Source of the DNA: Pseudorhodoferax sp. Leaf265
GTDB lineage: Bacteria; Pseudomonadota; Gammaproteobacteria; Burkholderiales; Burkholderiaceae_C
Assembly: GCF_001422365.1 (NCBI RefSeq)
Contig: NZ_LMMT01000013.1
Coordinates: 59,005-123,004 of the forward strand
Direction of reading: 5' to 3'
Length of the DNA: 64,000 nt
Shown: piece by piece, positions 8,818-16,860 of the stretch
Layout of the letters: every line of letters starts with the position of its first letter
How positions within the stretch are numbered: position 1 is the first letter of the stretch
Translations under genes and position numbers: made by a program
The notes under the pieces: generated by a model
Database searches by the model: none
The model's input: only the letters and a program-made list of their open reading frames with translations
What the model was told of the DNA's origin: nothing

Positions 8818-10170
8818 TTACAGCAGGTTGGTGACGCGCGGCCACTCAGCCATGCGCCAGACGCGTTCGGCTGCGCCGCGCATCTCGTCGGCACTGGCGC
8901 CGCCCGCGTAGGCGGCCAGTTGCAATGCCTTGGTTTCGATCTCGGCGCGGCTCAGCGTGTTGCCCGGGTCACCCTTGGGTTCGTCCACGCGGCCATGCAG
9001 CGTGCGGCCGTCGGTGGTGACCACCGTGACCTTGCCGATCCAGCGCTGAGGGTAGGCGCCGTCGACCTCGGGGTCGAGCACCATGGTGACTTTGTCGCGC
9101 AGCGCGACCACGTCGGGGCTGCGGAAATGCGCGTCGAATTCGGCCAGGCCGGCGCGGTCGAACGCGCCGATCAGGCCCAGCACCGTGCCCATGGAGAACT
9201 TGCTCTGGTGCACCGTGCTGGGGTCCGTCACCGGGCCCAGCACGTCGATGGCGCCCTGGTGCACGTGGGTCGTGACCTGGGCGATGTCGGCGAGCTTCAA
9301 GCCATGCGCGCGCACCACCTGCTGCAGCGCATCGGCGGCCGGGTGCGTGTGGCGGCACGAGGCGTGGTACTTGAACGAGGTTTCGGCCAGCGTCCAGCGT
9401 GTGCCCAGGCCATCGGTCAGCTTGGCGGGGTCGGCGTCGGTCGACATGCCCGCGCCCATGCCCTGCTGGCCTTCCAGGATACGCTGCGCGCCCGTGAAAC
9501 CGTCCTGCGCCAGGTAGGCGGCCAGCAGGCCGTCGCTGGCGGCCTTGGCCGTGTGCAGCTGCTTGCTGTCGGCCGCGTCGCGCAGGAACTCCCACAGGCC
9601 GGCGGCCTGGGTGCCTGCCGAGCCGAAGGCGTGCAGCATCCTGGCCGCGTCCAGGCCCAGCAGGCGGCCCACGGCGGCCGCGGCCGCCACCGTGCCGGCC
9701 GTGGCCGTGGTGTGGAAGATGCGGTAGTGCGAACGGCCCAGGAACTCGCCGACGCGGATGCCGACCTCGTAGCCGACCACGGAAGCCAAGAGCAGATCCT
9801 TGCCCGAGGCGCCGATGGCCTGGGCCACGGCCAGCGCGGGCGGGAACACCACGGCCGCGGGGTGGAACACCGAGCCGTTGTGCACGTCGTCCTGCTCGGC
9901 GACGTGCGAGGCCGCGGCGTTGACCATGGCGGCGAACAGCGGGCTGCTGCGCGTGCGCGAGATCAGCACCTCGCTCGCGCCATCGGCCGGGCCCATGGCA
10001 CGCGCCAGGCTGGCGATGGACTCGACCGCGCGCGAGCCCTTGCCGGCCAGCACCGAGCCGAACCAGTCGAGGAACAGGTCCTCGGTGCGGCGCAGCACGG
10101 GCGCGGGGATGTCCTCAAAACGCAGGCCGGCGGCGAAGGCGGCCAGTTCCTTGCTGGGATGCTCGCTCAT
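8818..10170 (-). CDS. MmgE/PrpD-family protein
   Basis: A 450-residue member of the MmgE/PrpD family, which includes 2-methylcitrate dehydratase and cis-aconitate decarboxylase. Family landmarks are the N-terminal helical part with DWFGSVLAG, HNGSVFHPAAVVFPPALA and the lid-region KYHASCRHTHPAADAL around residue 270. The ATG at 10170 has AGGAG 6 nt upstream; a TTG two codons earlier is less likely. It lies 31 nt before the SDR gene and 10 nt after the acyl-CoA dehydrogenase gene. In this operon it may hydrate or dehydrate an acid intermediate, but the substrate is not evident. Confidence 0.85.
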   Translation of the reverse strand: MSEHPSKELAAFAAGLRFEDIPAPVLRRTEDLFLDWFGSVLAGKGSRAVESIASLARAMGPADGASEVLISRTRSSPLFAAMVNAAASHVAEQDDVHNGSVFHPAAVVFPPALAVAQAIGASGKDLLLASVVGYEVGIRVGEFLGRSHYRIFHTTATAGTVAAAAAVGRLLGLDAARMLHAFGSAGTQAAGLWEFLRDAADSKQLHTAKAASDGLLAAYLAQDGFTGAQRILEGQQGMGAGMSTDADPAKLTDGLGTRWTLAETSFKYHASCRHTHPAADALQQVVRAHGLKLADIAQVTTHVHQGAIDVLGPVTDPSTVHQSKFSMGTVLGLIGAFDRAGLAEFDAHFRSPDVVALRDKVTMVLDPEVDGAYPQRWIGKVTVVTTDGRTLHGRVDEPKGDPGNTLSRAEIETKALQLAAYAGGASADEMRGAAERVWRMAEWPRVTNLL

Positions 10171-10180
10171 GTCCAACTCC

Positions 10181-11341
10181 TCAGAACGAGCGCGGCAGGC
10201 CGAGGATGTGCTCGGCCACGTAGCTCAGGATCAGGTTGGTGGAGATCGGCGCGACCTGGTACAGCCGCGTCTCGCGGAACTTGCGTTCCACGTCGTATTC
10301 GCAGGCGAAGCCGAAGCCGCCGTGGAACTGGATGCAGGCGTTGGCCGCCTCCCAGCTGGCCTTGGCCGCCAGGTACTTGGCCATGTTGGCCTGCGCGCCA
10401 CAGGGCTGGTGCGCGTCGAACAGCTCGCAGGCCTTCCAGCGCATGAGACTGGCGGCCTCGACCTCGATGTAGCTTTCTGCGATGGGGAACTGCACGCCCT
10501 GGTTCTGGCCGATGGGGCGGCCGAACACGATGCGGTCCTTCACGTACTTGGAGACGCGGTCGATGAACCAGTAGCCGTCGCCGATGCATTCGGCGGCGAT
10601 CAGCGTGCGCTCGGCGTTCAGGCCGTCCAGGATGTACTTGAAGCCCTGCCCTTCCTCGCCGATCAGGTTCTCGGCCGGGATCTCCAGGTTCTCAAAGAAC
10701 AGCTCGTTGGTCTCGTGGTTGACCATGTTGAGGATGGGCCGCACGGTCATGCCGCTCTTCTCGGCCTGGCGCAGGTCGACCATGAAGATGGACAGGCCTT
10801 CGCTCTTCTTCTTCACATCGGCCAGCGGCGTGGTGCGCGCCAAGAGGATCATGAAGTCGGAGTGCTGGATGCGGCTGATCCAGACCTTCTGGCCGTTGAC
10901 GACGTAGCGGTCGCCCTTCTTCACCGCCGTGGTCTTGATCTTGGTGGTGTCCGTGCCCGTGGTGGGCTCGGTCACGCCCATGGACTGCAGCCGCCATTCG
11001 CCCGTGGCGATCTTGGGCAGGTAGAACTCCTTCTGCGCCTTGGAGCCATGGCGCAGCAGCGTGTTCATGTTGTACATCTGGCCGTGGCAGGCGCCGGAGT
11101 TGCCGCCAGCGCGGTTGACCTCTTCCATGATCACCGAGGCCTCGGTCAGGCCCAGGCCGGAGCCACCGTACTCCTGCGGGATCAGCGCGGCCATCCAGCC
11201 GGCCTTGGTCAGCGCATCGACGAATTCTTCGGGGTAGGCGCGCTTCTCGTCGACCTTGCGGAAGTACTCGTCGGGGTACTCGGCGCACAGGGCGCGCACG
11301 GCGTCGCGGATGTCCTGGTACTTGTCTTGGGTGGTGCTCAT
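10181..11341 (-). CDS. Acyl-CoA dehydrogenase
   Basis: A 386-residue FAD-dependent acyl-CoA dehydrogenase. The N-terminal helical domain has IPQEYGGSGLGLTEASVIME, the middle beta domain MGVTEPTTGTDTTKIKTTA and VNGQKVWISR, and the C-terminal domain FGRPIGQNQGVQF and QFHGGFGFACEYDVER. The Glu of GLNAERTLIAAE sits where isovaleryl-CoA-type enzymes keep their catalytic base, while the usual C-terminal EGT site is replaced (YQVAPIS). This suggests a branched or unusual acyl-CoA. Start ATG 11341; the stop is 10 nt before the next gene. Confidence 0.92.
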   Translation of the reverse strand: MSTTQDKYQDIRDAVRALCAEYPDEYFRKVDEKRAYPEEFVDALTKAGWMAALIPQEYGGSGLGLTEASVIMEEVNRAGGNSGACHGQMYNMNTLLRHGSKAQKEFYLPKIATGEWRLQSMGVTEPTTGTDTTKIKTTAVKKGDRYVVNGQKVWISRIQHSDFMILLARTTPLADVKKKSEGLSIFMVDLRQAEKSGMTVRPILNMVNHETNELFFENLEIPAENLIGEEGQGFKYILDGLNAERTLIAAECIGDGYWFIDRVSKYVKDRIVFGRPIGQNQGVQFPIAESYIEVEAASLMRWKACELFDAHQPCGAQANMAKYLAAKASWEAANACIQFHGGFGFACEYDVERKFRETRLYQVAPISTNLILSYVAEHILGLPRSF

Positions 11342-11351
11342 GGCAGGGTTC

Positions 11352-12527
11352 TCACAGGGTTTCGGCCAGGCCGAGGATGGCGGTGGCCTGGCTGGACAGC
11401 GTGCCGCCGTTGCCGTGCGCCAGCGCCGTCTTGGCGCCAGGGATCTGGCGTTCGCCGCAGTTGCCACGCAGTTGCCGCACGCCTTCGATCAGCGCGAAGA
11501 TGCCGTACATGCCGGGGTGCACGCACGAGAGGCCACCGCCGTTGGTGTTGACGGCCAGGCGCCCGCCCGGCGCGATGGCACCGTTCTCGACGAAGGGGCC
11601 GCCCTCGCCCTTCTTGCAGAAGCCCAGGTCTTCCAGGAACAGCAGCACGTTGATCGTGAAGGCGTCGTACAGCGCGAGCACGTCGATGTCCTTGGGTGCC
11701 AGGCCCGCCATCGCGAACGCAGCGGCGCCAGAGTCCTTGGCGGCCGTCACGGTCACGTCGTGCATGGACGAGATCTGGCGGTTCCAGCAGGCCGTTCCGT
11801 TGCCCAGCACGTAGACGGGCTTGTTCGGCAGGTCCTTCGCGCGGTCGGCGCGCACCAGCACATAGGCGCCGCCGCCATCGGTGACCAGGCAGGAGTCGCG
11901 CACCGACAGCGGGTCGCTGACCATGCGGGCCTGGAGCACGTCCTCGATCGTGAGTGGGTCGCGCATGAAGGCCTCGGGGTTCTTCTGCGCCCACTGGCGC
12001 GCGGCCACGGCCACCTCGGCCAGCTGGCGCCGCGTGGTGCCGTACTGGTGCATGTGGCGTGCGGCGGCGAGCGCATAGGCCGACAGCGGCATCATGGGCT
12101 CGTAGGGCGTCTCGTAGGGCTGCGGGTCGAGGAACTTGCGGCTGGCCACCACTTCCCTGCGGCCGAAGGTGGCGGTGCGCTGCGTGCTGCCGTAGCAGAC
12201 CAGCACGGCATTGCACTGGCCCGATTCCAGCGCGTGCATGGCCGGCAGCAGGTGGGCGATGAAGCTGGAGCCGCCGATCATCGTGGAGTCGATGTACGTG
12301 GGCCGGATGCCCAGGTGCTCGATGACGGGCATGGCCCACATGGTGGCGCCGGCGCTGGCCGTGCACAGGCCGTCGATGTCGCTCATCTTGAGGCCGGCAT
12401 CGGCCACGGCCTGGCGGGCCGAGATGGCCAGCAGCTCCATGTCGGTGTAGCCCGGGGCTTCGCCGCAGCCGAATGTGGCCACGCCGGCAATCGCGGCACG
12501 GCCGCGCAGTTGTTTCCAATCGCTCAT
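11352..12527 (-). CDS. Thiolase-like protein without the usual nucleophilic cysteine (lipid-transfer/aldolase type)
   Basis: A 391-residue thiolase-fold protein. It has AIAGVATFGCGEAPGYT at the start, VNTNGGGLSCVHPGMYG in the C-terminal half and AHGNGGTLSSQATAILG near the end. Where true thiolases carry the catalytic Cys (the CSSG block), this protein reads DSTMIGGSSF. Relatives of this type, such as the steroid side-chain enzyme Ltp2, act as retro-aldolases with a DUF35 partner. The upstream gene here encodes a DUF35 protein ending 4 nt before this ATG, which fits such a complex. The substrate is unknown; classical thiolase activity looks unlikely. Confidence 0.85.
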   Translation of the reverse strand: MSDWKQLRGRAAIAGVATFGCGEAPGYTDMELLAISARQAVADAGLKMSDIDGLCTASAGATMWAMPVIEHLGIRPTYIDSTMIGGSSFIAHLLPAMHALESGQCNAVLVCYGSTQRTATFGRREVVASRKFLDPQPYETPYEPMMPLSAYALAAARHMHQYGTTRRQLAEVAVAARQWAQKNPEAFMRDPLTIEDVLQARMVSDPLSVRDSCLVTDGGGAYVLVRADRAKDLPNKPVYVLGNGTACWNRQISSMHDVTVTAAKDSGAAAFAMAGLAPKDIDVLALYDAFTINVLLFLEDLGFCKKGEGGPFVENGAIAPGGRLAVNTNGGGLSCVHPGMYGIFALIEGVRQLRGNCGERQIPGAKTALAHGNGGTLSSQATAILGLAETL

Positions 12528-12531
12528 CGCT

Positions 12532-12930
12532 TCACCCCTGCACCGCATCGAACACCACGAGCGCGTCCGCGCCCTCGCGCTGCAGCACGCGCGCCTTCAC
12601 GCGCTGGCCGATGCGCACATCGCTGGCCGGCAGGCCTTCGACGCGGCTCATCAGGCGCACGCCCTCGTCTAGGTCGACCAGCGCCACGTTGAGGTCGCCG
12701 CCGGCCTCGGGCTTGCGGCGCACCGTGGTCACGGAATAGACGGTGCCGGTGCCGGCCGGCGCGACCAGCTCGAGCGCACCGCTGCCGCAGTGCGGGCAGA
12801 CCTCGCGCGGGTAGTAGACGTGCTGGTGGCAGCCGTTGCAGCGCTGGATCAGGAAGCGGCCGTTCTTCAATGCGGCCTGGTGGCGCGCCTGGACGCCGCC
12901 CGCGGCATCGGGTGGTGTGATGTTGGTCAT
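12532..12930 (-). CDS. DUF35 OB-fold / zinc-ribbon acyl-CoA-associated protein
   Basis: A 132-residue protein with an N-terminal rubredoxin-like zinc ribbon (CNGCHQHVYYPREVCPHCG, four Cys) and a C-terminal OB-fold (GTVYSVTTVRRKPEAGG, VKARVLQ). In characterised systems such proteins bind to thiolase-like subunits and help hold the acyl-CoA. It is first in the five-gene operon, is divergent from the FAD-oxidase gene and ends 4 nt before the thiolase-like gene. Start ATG 12930; the ribosome site is weak (AAGAGA). Confidence 0.88.
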   Translation of the reverse strand: MTNITPPDAAGGVQARHQAALKNGRFLIQRCNGCHQHVYYPREVCPHCGSGALELVAPAGTGTVYSVTTVRRKPEAGGDLNVALVDLDEGVRLMSRVEGLPASDVRIGQRVKARVLQREGADALVVFDAVQG

Positions 12931-12993
12931 GGGGACAAGCGTGTCTCTTCGGGTTTCGAACGGACACAAGCATGCCGCCCGGGGCTGGCCGGC

Positions 12994-13022
12994 GCCATCC
13001 GTATTTGGTGAACGGGGTGTTC
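12994..13022. promoter_or_regulatory. 29-bp motif shared with the 1624-1652 divergent promoter
   Basis: Second copy of the motif described at 1624-1652 (24 of 29 bases identical, starting GCCATC and ending GGGGTGTTC). Here it lies 63 nt from the start of the DUF35 gene and 41 nt before the FAD-oxidase start. A TAGAAT hexamer at 13033-13038 could be the -10 element of the rightward promoter. Confidence 0.45.
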
Positions 13023-13063
13023 AGGCCACTCCTAGAATGGCGCTCCCTCTCGGAGACACACCC

Positions 13064-14488
13064 ATGAACGCCCCCACCAGCACCGCCCAGCTGACCCCCG
13101 AATTCCACCCGCGCGAGGTGCCCGCGGTGCTGATCGAGGCGCTCAAGGCCCGTTTCGGCGAGCGCTGTTCCACGGCGCTCGTGGTGCGCGAGCAGCATGG
13201 GCGCGACGAGTCCTCGTTCACGGTGCCGCCGCCGGCCGCCGTGGTGTTCGCCGAGAGCACGGACGATGTGGCGCAGGCGGTGCGCCTGGCCGCTGCGCAC
13301 GCGGTGCCCGTGATCCCGTTCGGCGTCGGCTCCTCGCTGGAAGGCCACCTGCTGGCCGTGCAGGGTGGCATCAGCATCGACGTCTCGCGCATGAACAAGG
13401 TGCTGGCCATCAACGCCGAAGACCTGACCGTCACGGTGCAGCCCGGCGTCACGCGCAAGCAGCTCAACGACGAGATCAAGAGCACGGGCCTGTTCTTTCC
13501 GATCGACCCCGGCGCCGATGCCTCCATCGGCGGCATGGCCGCCACGCGCGCGAGCGGCACCAACGCCGTGCGCTACGGCACCATGCGCGAGAACGTGCTG
13601 GCGCTGGAGGTGGTCACGGCCCAGGGCGAGGCCATCCGCACCGGCACGCGGGCCAAGAAGTCATCGGCCGGCTACGACCTCACGCGGCTCATGGTGGGCA
13701 GCGAGGGCACGCTGGGCGTGATCACCGAGATCACGCTCAAGATCTACCCGCTGCCCGAGGCAGTGTCGGCCGCGATCTGCTCGTTCCCTAGCATCGAGGC
13801 GGCTGTGCGCAGCGTGATCCAGACGGTGCAACTGGGCGTGCCGATCGCGCGCGTGGAACTCATCGACGCGAACACCGTGCGCATGGTGAATGCCTACGCC
13901 AAGCTCTCCTTGCGCGAGGAACCCATGCTGCTCATGGAGTTCCACGGCTCGCCGGCCAGCGTGAAGGAGCAGGCCGAGACGGTGCAGGAGATCGCCTCCG
14001 AATTCGGCGGCAACGCCTTCGAATGGGCCAGCACGCCGGAAGAGCGCACGCGGCTGTGGACGGCGCGGCACAACGCCTACTTCGCGGCCGTGCAGTCGCG
14101 CCCGGGCTGCAAGGTGATCTCCACCGACACCTGCGTGCCGATCTCGCGCTTGGCGGACTGCCTGCTCGATTCCGTGGCCGAGGCCGACGCCAGCGGCATC
14201 CCCTACTTCCTGGTCGGCCACGTGGGCGACGGCAACTTCCATTTCGGCTACCTGCTGGACCCGAACCGGCCCGAGGAGCGCGTGAAGGCCGAGCAGCTCA
14301 ACCACGACCTGGTGGCGCGCGCGCTGCGGCTGGAGGGCACCTGCACGGGCGAGCATGGCGTGGGCCTGCACAAGATGGACTTCCTGGTCGATGAGACCGG
14401 CGCCGGCGCAGTGGACATGATGCGCACCATCAAGCGCGCGCTGGACCCGCAGAACATCATGAACCCCGGCAAGATCTTTGCGCTGTAG
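13064..14488 (+). CDS. FAD-linked D-2-hydroxyacid dehydrogenase (GlcD / D-lactate dehydrogenase type)
   Basis: A 474-residue flavoprotein of the vanillyl-alcohol-oxidase superfamily. The FAD-binding half has VIPFGVGSSLEGHLLAVQGG, DPGADASIGGMAATRASGTN and MVGSEGTLGVITEITLK. The C-terminal half has GHVGDGNFHFGYLLDP and the closing CTGEHGVGLHKMDFL, both typical of D-lactate and glycolate oxidases. Members pass electrons to cytochrome c or quinone. The ATG at 13064 follows GGAGA; a second in-frame ATG lies at 13037. It is divergent from the five-gene acyl-CoA operon, suggesting shared control. Confidence 0.92.
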   Translation: MNAPTSTAQLTPEFHPREVPAVLIEALKARFGERCSTALVVREQHGRDESSFTVPPPAAVVFAESTDDVAQAVRLAAAHAVPVIPFGVGSSLEGHLLAVQGGISIDVSRMNKVLAINAEDLTVTVQPGVTRKQLNDEIKSTGLFFPIDPGADASIGGMAATRASGTNAVRYGTMRENVLALEVVTAQGEAIRTGTRAKKSSAGYDLTRLMVGSEGTLGVITEITLKIYPLPEAVSAAICSFPSIEAAVRSVIQTVQLGVPIARVELIDANTVRMVNAYAKLSLREEPMLLMEFHGSPASVKEQAETVQEIASEFGGNAFEWASTPEERTRLWTARHNAYFAAVQSRPGCKVISTDTCVPISRLADCLLDSVAEADASGIPYFLVGHVGDGNFHFGYLLDPNRPEERVKAEQLNHDLVARALRLEGTCTGEHGVGLHKMDFLVDETGAGAVDMMRTIKRALDPQNIMNPGKIFAL

Positions 14489-14535
14489 GCGCCCGGCGGC
14501 CTCGGAGATTTCGTCAGAATTGGTTACCCTCCGAC

Positions 14536-14541
14536 TTGACA
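14536..14541 (+). promoter_or_regulatory. Candidate -35 element before the Sel1-repeat lipoprotein gene
   Basis: A consensus TTGACA lies 57 nt before the ATG at 14599. No good -10 hexamer stands 16-18 nt downstream; CATAAA at 14567-14572 is too far away. The site is a candidate only. Confidence 0.3.
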
Positions 14542-14598
14542 TGCATGGATTTCTTGCAGATCCAGACATAAAGTTGCGCTTTTTCTGATGGGGATTCC

Positions 14599-15204
14599 AT
14601 GATCCGACCGCTTCTGCCTCTTGCAGCACTTGCGCTGGCCGCTTGCGTGCAGGCGCCGCCGGCTGTCCCGGCGGACCAGCCGGCCATGGTCCGCATCTGC
14701 GACGACAAGGGCTGCTCCGACCGCCCGCGCAACAGCGCCACCTTCGACGCCACGCGCGACGACAACCCCGAGCAGACGCGCCGCATCGCCGCGCTGACCG
14801 CGCTCGCCGAGAAGGACCCGCGTGCCGCCTACGACCTGGGCCTGCGCTATTTCCGCGGCGATGGCGTGCCGCAGAACAGCTACCAGGCGCTGCAATGGAT
14901 GCGCAGCGCTGGCGAACGCGGCCATGCGCAAGCCCAGCTCGCGCTGGGCCGCTTCTACCTGTCGGGCCTGCAGGAAATGGGCTCCGATCCGGCCGAGGCC
15001 GAGCGGTGGTTGTCGATGGCCGCCGGCCGCGGCGACAAGGAAGCCGGCAAGCTGCTGGCCGAGGCCTCTGCTGCCAGGAAGAAGAACCAGGACGAGTACA
15101 AGGCCTGGTTGGACCTGAAGCGCCAGGTCGAACTGGAGTCCTGGCAGACCCGCTACACCTACTACTGGGTCTGGCAACCGACCGGTTGGTCGTCGCGCTA
15201 TTGA
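14599..15204 (+). CDS. Sel1-repeat lipoprotein
   Basis: A 201-residue predicted lipoprotein. The signal peptide ends in the lipobox LAAC (Cys ~16). Sel1-like helical repeats occupy residues ~70-150 (DPRAAYDLGLRYFRGDGVPQ, AQAQLALGRFYLSG, AERWLSMAAGRGDKEAGKLL), a solenoid fold used for protein contacts. The C-terminus is rich in aromatic residues (YTYYWVWQPTGW). It lies 48 nt before a CsgG-like lipoprotein gene that ends in a terminator, so the two probably form one transcript and may work together at the cell envelope. Exact role unknown. Confidence 0.82.
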   Translation: MIRPLLPLAALALAACVQAPPAVPADQPAMVRICDDKGCSDRPRNSATFDATRDDNPEQTRRIAALTALAEKDPRAAYDLGLRYFRGDGVPQNSYQALQWMRSAGERGHAQAQLALGRFYLSGLQEMGSDPAEAERWLSMAAGRGDKEAGKLLAEASAARKKNQDEYKAWLDLKRQVELESWQTRYTYYWVWQPTGWSSRY

Positions 15205-15252
15205 GCGCCCCGCATTTCTTTCCTTCTCCATCCCTTTGCAGAAAGCCAAGCC

Positions 15253-16083
15253 ATGAACACCTCCTCCTTCCTGCGTCCCGCCGTGCTGGCCGCCTCCGTG
15301 CTAGCCCTGGCCGGCTGTGAAACGCCCGGCGGCGGCAAGATCACGACCGGCTCCGCCCCGACGGCCGTGACCGGCGGCGCCGCCGGCGGCACCAGCGCGG
15401 GTGCCAACCCCAACCTGGAGCGTTGCGATGCGCCGCTGGGCACGTTGGCGGTAGACGACGGCCGCGGCAAGGAGTGGTACGCCAGCTTCGGCGCGGCCAC
15501 CAAGGTCACCTCGATCGAGCCGCTGCTGCGCCTGGCCGTGCAGCAGTCCAACTGCTTCGTGATCACCTCCATTGGCAACAACCGTACCGAGAGCAAGCTG
15601 TCGGCCATCACCGACAAGCAGCGCAACTCGGGCGAGTTCCGTGCGGGCTCCAAGCAGGAGAAGGGCCAGCGCGTGGCGGCCGACTACTTCCTCGAGCCGG
15701 CCATCATCATCGACAACGACTCCACCGGCAAAGTGGCGGCCGGCCTGGGTGCCTTCCTGCCTGGCGGCTTCGGCGCCCTGGCCGGCAGCATGGAGAGCAA
15801 GGCGTCGGTCGTGACCATGACGCTGTTCGACATCCGTTCGGGCGTGCAGATCGGCATCTCCGAAGGCAATGCCACGGCCACCAACTTCGGTGCCGCCCTG
15901 GGCGCCTTCGGCGGCGGCGCTGCGGCCGGCCTGGGCGGCTTCTCGCGCACGCCCGAGGGCAAGGCCACGGTGGCCGCCTTCATCGACTCCTGGAATTCCA
16001 TGGTGATCTCGCTGCGCAACTACAAGGCGCAGGAAGTCAAGGGCGGCCTGGGCCGCGGCGGCGTGCTGAAGGTCGGCCAGTAA
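15253..16083 (+). CDS. CsgG/HfaB-like lipoprotein
   Basis: A 276-residue predicted outer-membrane lipoprotein with lipobox LAGC (Cys ~22). After a Gly/Thr/Ala-rich linker comes a CsgG-like domain: LLRLAVQQSNCFVITSIG, AADYFLEPAIII, VTMTLFDIRSGVQIGISEG and a Gly/Ala-rich stretch near residues 215-240. CsgG forms the curli secretion pore, but this branch is often found without curli subunits, as here. It follows the Sel1 lipoprotein gene and ends 20 nt before an intrinsic terminator. Its function in this organism is uncertain. Confidence 0.78.
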   Translation: MNTSSFLRPAVLAASVLALAGCETPGGGKITTGSAPTAVTGGAAGGTSAGANPNLERCDAPLGTLAVDDGRGKEWYASFGAATKVTSIEPLLRLAVQQSNCFVITSIGNNRTESKLSAITDKQRNSGEFRAGSKQEKGQRVAADYFLEPAIIIDNDSTGKVAAGLGAFLPGGFGALAGSMESKASVVTMTLFDIRSGVQIGISEGNATATNFGAALGAFGGGAAAGLGGFSRTPEGKATVAAFIDSWNSMVISLRNYKAQEVKGGLGRGGVLKVGQ

Positions 16084-16103
16084 GCCTTCCCTGCGCCCAC
16101 AGG

Positions 16104-16126
16104 AAACCGCCTTCGGGCGGTTTTTT
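16104..16126 (+). terminator. Intrinsic terminator after the CsgG-like gene
   Basis: The hairpin AACCGCC-TTCG-GGCGGTT (stem about 7 bp, very stable UUCG loop) is followed by a run of T. It closes the two-gene lipoprotein transcript just before the convergent methyltransferase gene. The T-run is only on the plus-strand side, but the AACC arm could give partial termination in the other direction. Confidence 0.9.
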
Positions 16127-16860
16127 CATGCGCGGATGAAGGGGGCCTGGTACAGCCAGACCGGCCGACCGTCCGCGCCCTCCAGGCGGGCCGTGGGCCG
16201 CAGCGCCGCGGCCTCGAACTCCAGGCTGACCAACCAGGCGCCCGGTGCGAGTTCGGCCTCGGCCTTGGCCACCGCGCGCGCCATGCTCTCGGGCCGCTGG
16301 AACAGGTAGACCATGGCATAGGGGCGCCAATCGGCGCGCCACATGTCGCCCTGGCGCACGCGGGCCCAGGGGCAGCGCAGCGCGCAGGCCAGGCGCAGCG
16401 GCCAGCTCCACTCCACGCCGTGCAGTTCAACCTGTGGATATACACAGCTGAGCGCCTGCAAGCCGTGGCCCAGGCCGCAGCCGGCATCCAGCACCCGGGC
16501 GCCACGCGGCAGCCGCGCGCGCATGTCCAGGCCTTGCAAGGCATCGGCCGGTGTCGGGAACAGCGGCGCGTCGCGCCAGGCGTTGAGCGGGTAGACCAGG
16601 GCCAGCAGCACCAATGGCAGCAGCCAGGCCCAGGCCGGCCACTGGGCCGCGCCGCTCAGCAGCAAGGCCAGCGGAAAGCCCAGCGCGATCAGCGCCCGAC
16701 GCCATGGCGTGCTGCCCAGCACGCTGGCCAGGACGCCCGCAGCACTGGCCAACAGCAGCGCGGGCCATGGGGTCCAGCCCAGCACCTGCAGCGCACGGAA
16801 CAGGCCCCAGGCCAGCGCCCAGGCCAGCACGGCGGGCAGTGGCCAGGGCAGGCGCGGCAT
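16126..16860 (-). CDS. Membrane-anchored class I SAM-dependent methyltransferase
   Basis: A 244-residue protein. The first ~95 residues hold three to four hydrophobic helices, and the rest is a class I methyltransferase domain with motif I RVLDAGCGLGHGLQAL and the acidic residue in VELHGVEWS. Its start shares one base with the parB stop (TGATG), so it is translated with parB. Its C-terminus ends at the plus-strand terminator. The target of methylation is unknown. It closes a nine-gene minus-strand run. Confidence 0.82.
   Translation of the reverse strand: MPRLPWPLPAVLAWALAWGLFRALQVLGWTPWPALLLASAAGVLASVLGSTPWRRALIALGFPLALLLSGAAQWPAWAWLLPLVLLALVYPLNAWRDAPLFPTPADALQGLDMRARLPRGARVLDAGCGLGHGLQALSCVYPQVELHGVEWSWPLRLACALRCPWARVRQGDMWRADWRPYAMVYLFQRPESMARAVAKAEAELAPGAWLVSLEFEAAALRPTARLEGADGRPVWLYQAPFIRA

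Noticed and set aside
16432..16447. CTGTGGATATACACAG, two back-to-back DnaA-box-like sequences.
   Set aside because: It is inside the methyltransferase coding sequence, has no trio or AT-rich partner, and is explained by codons for SCVYPQ.
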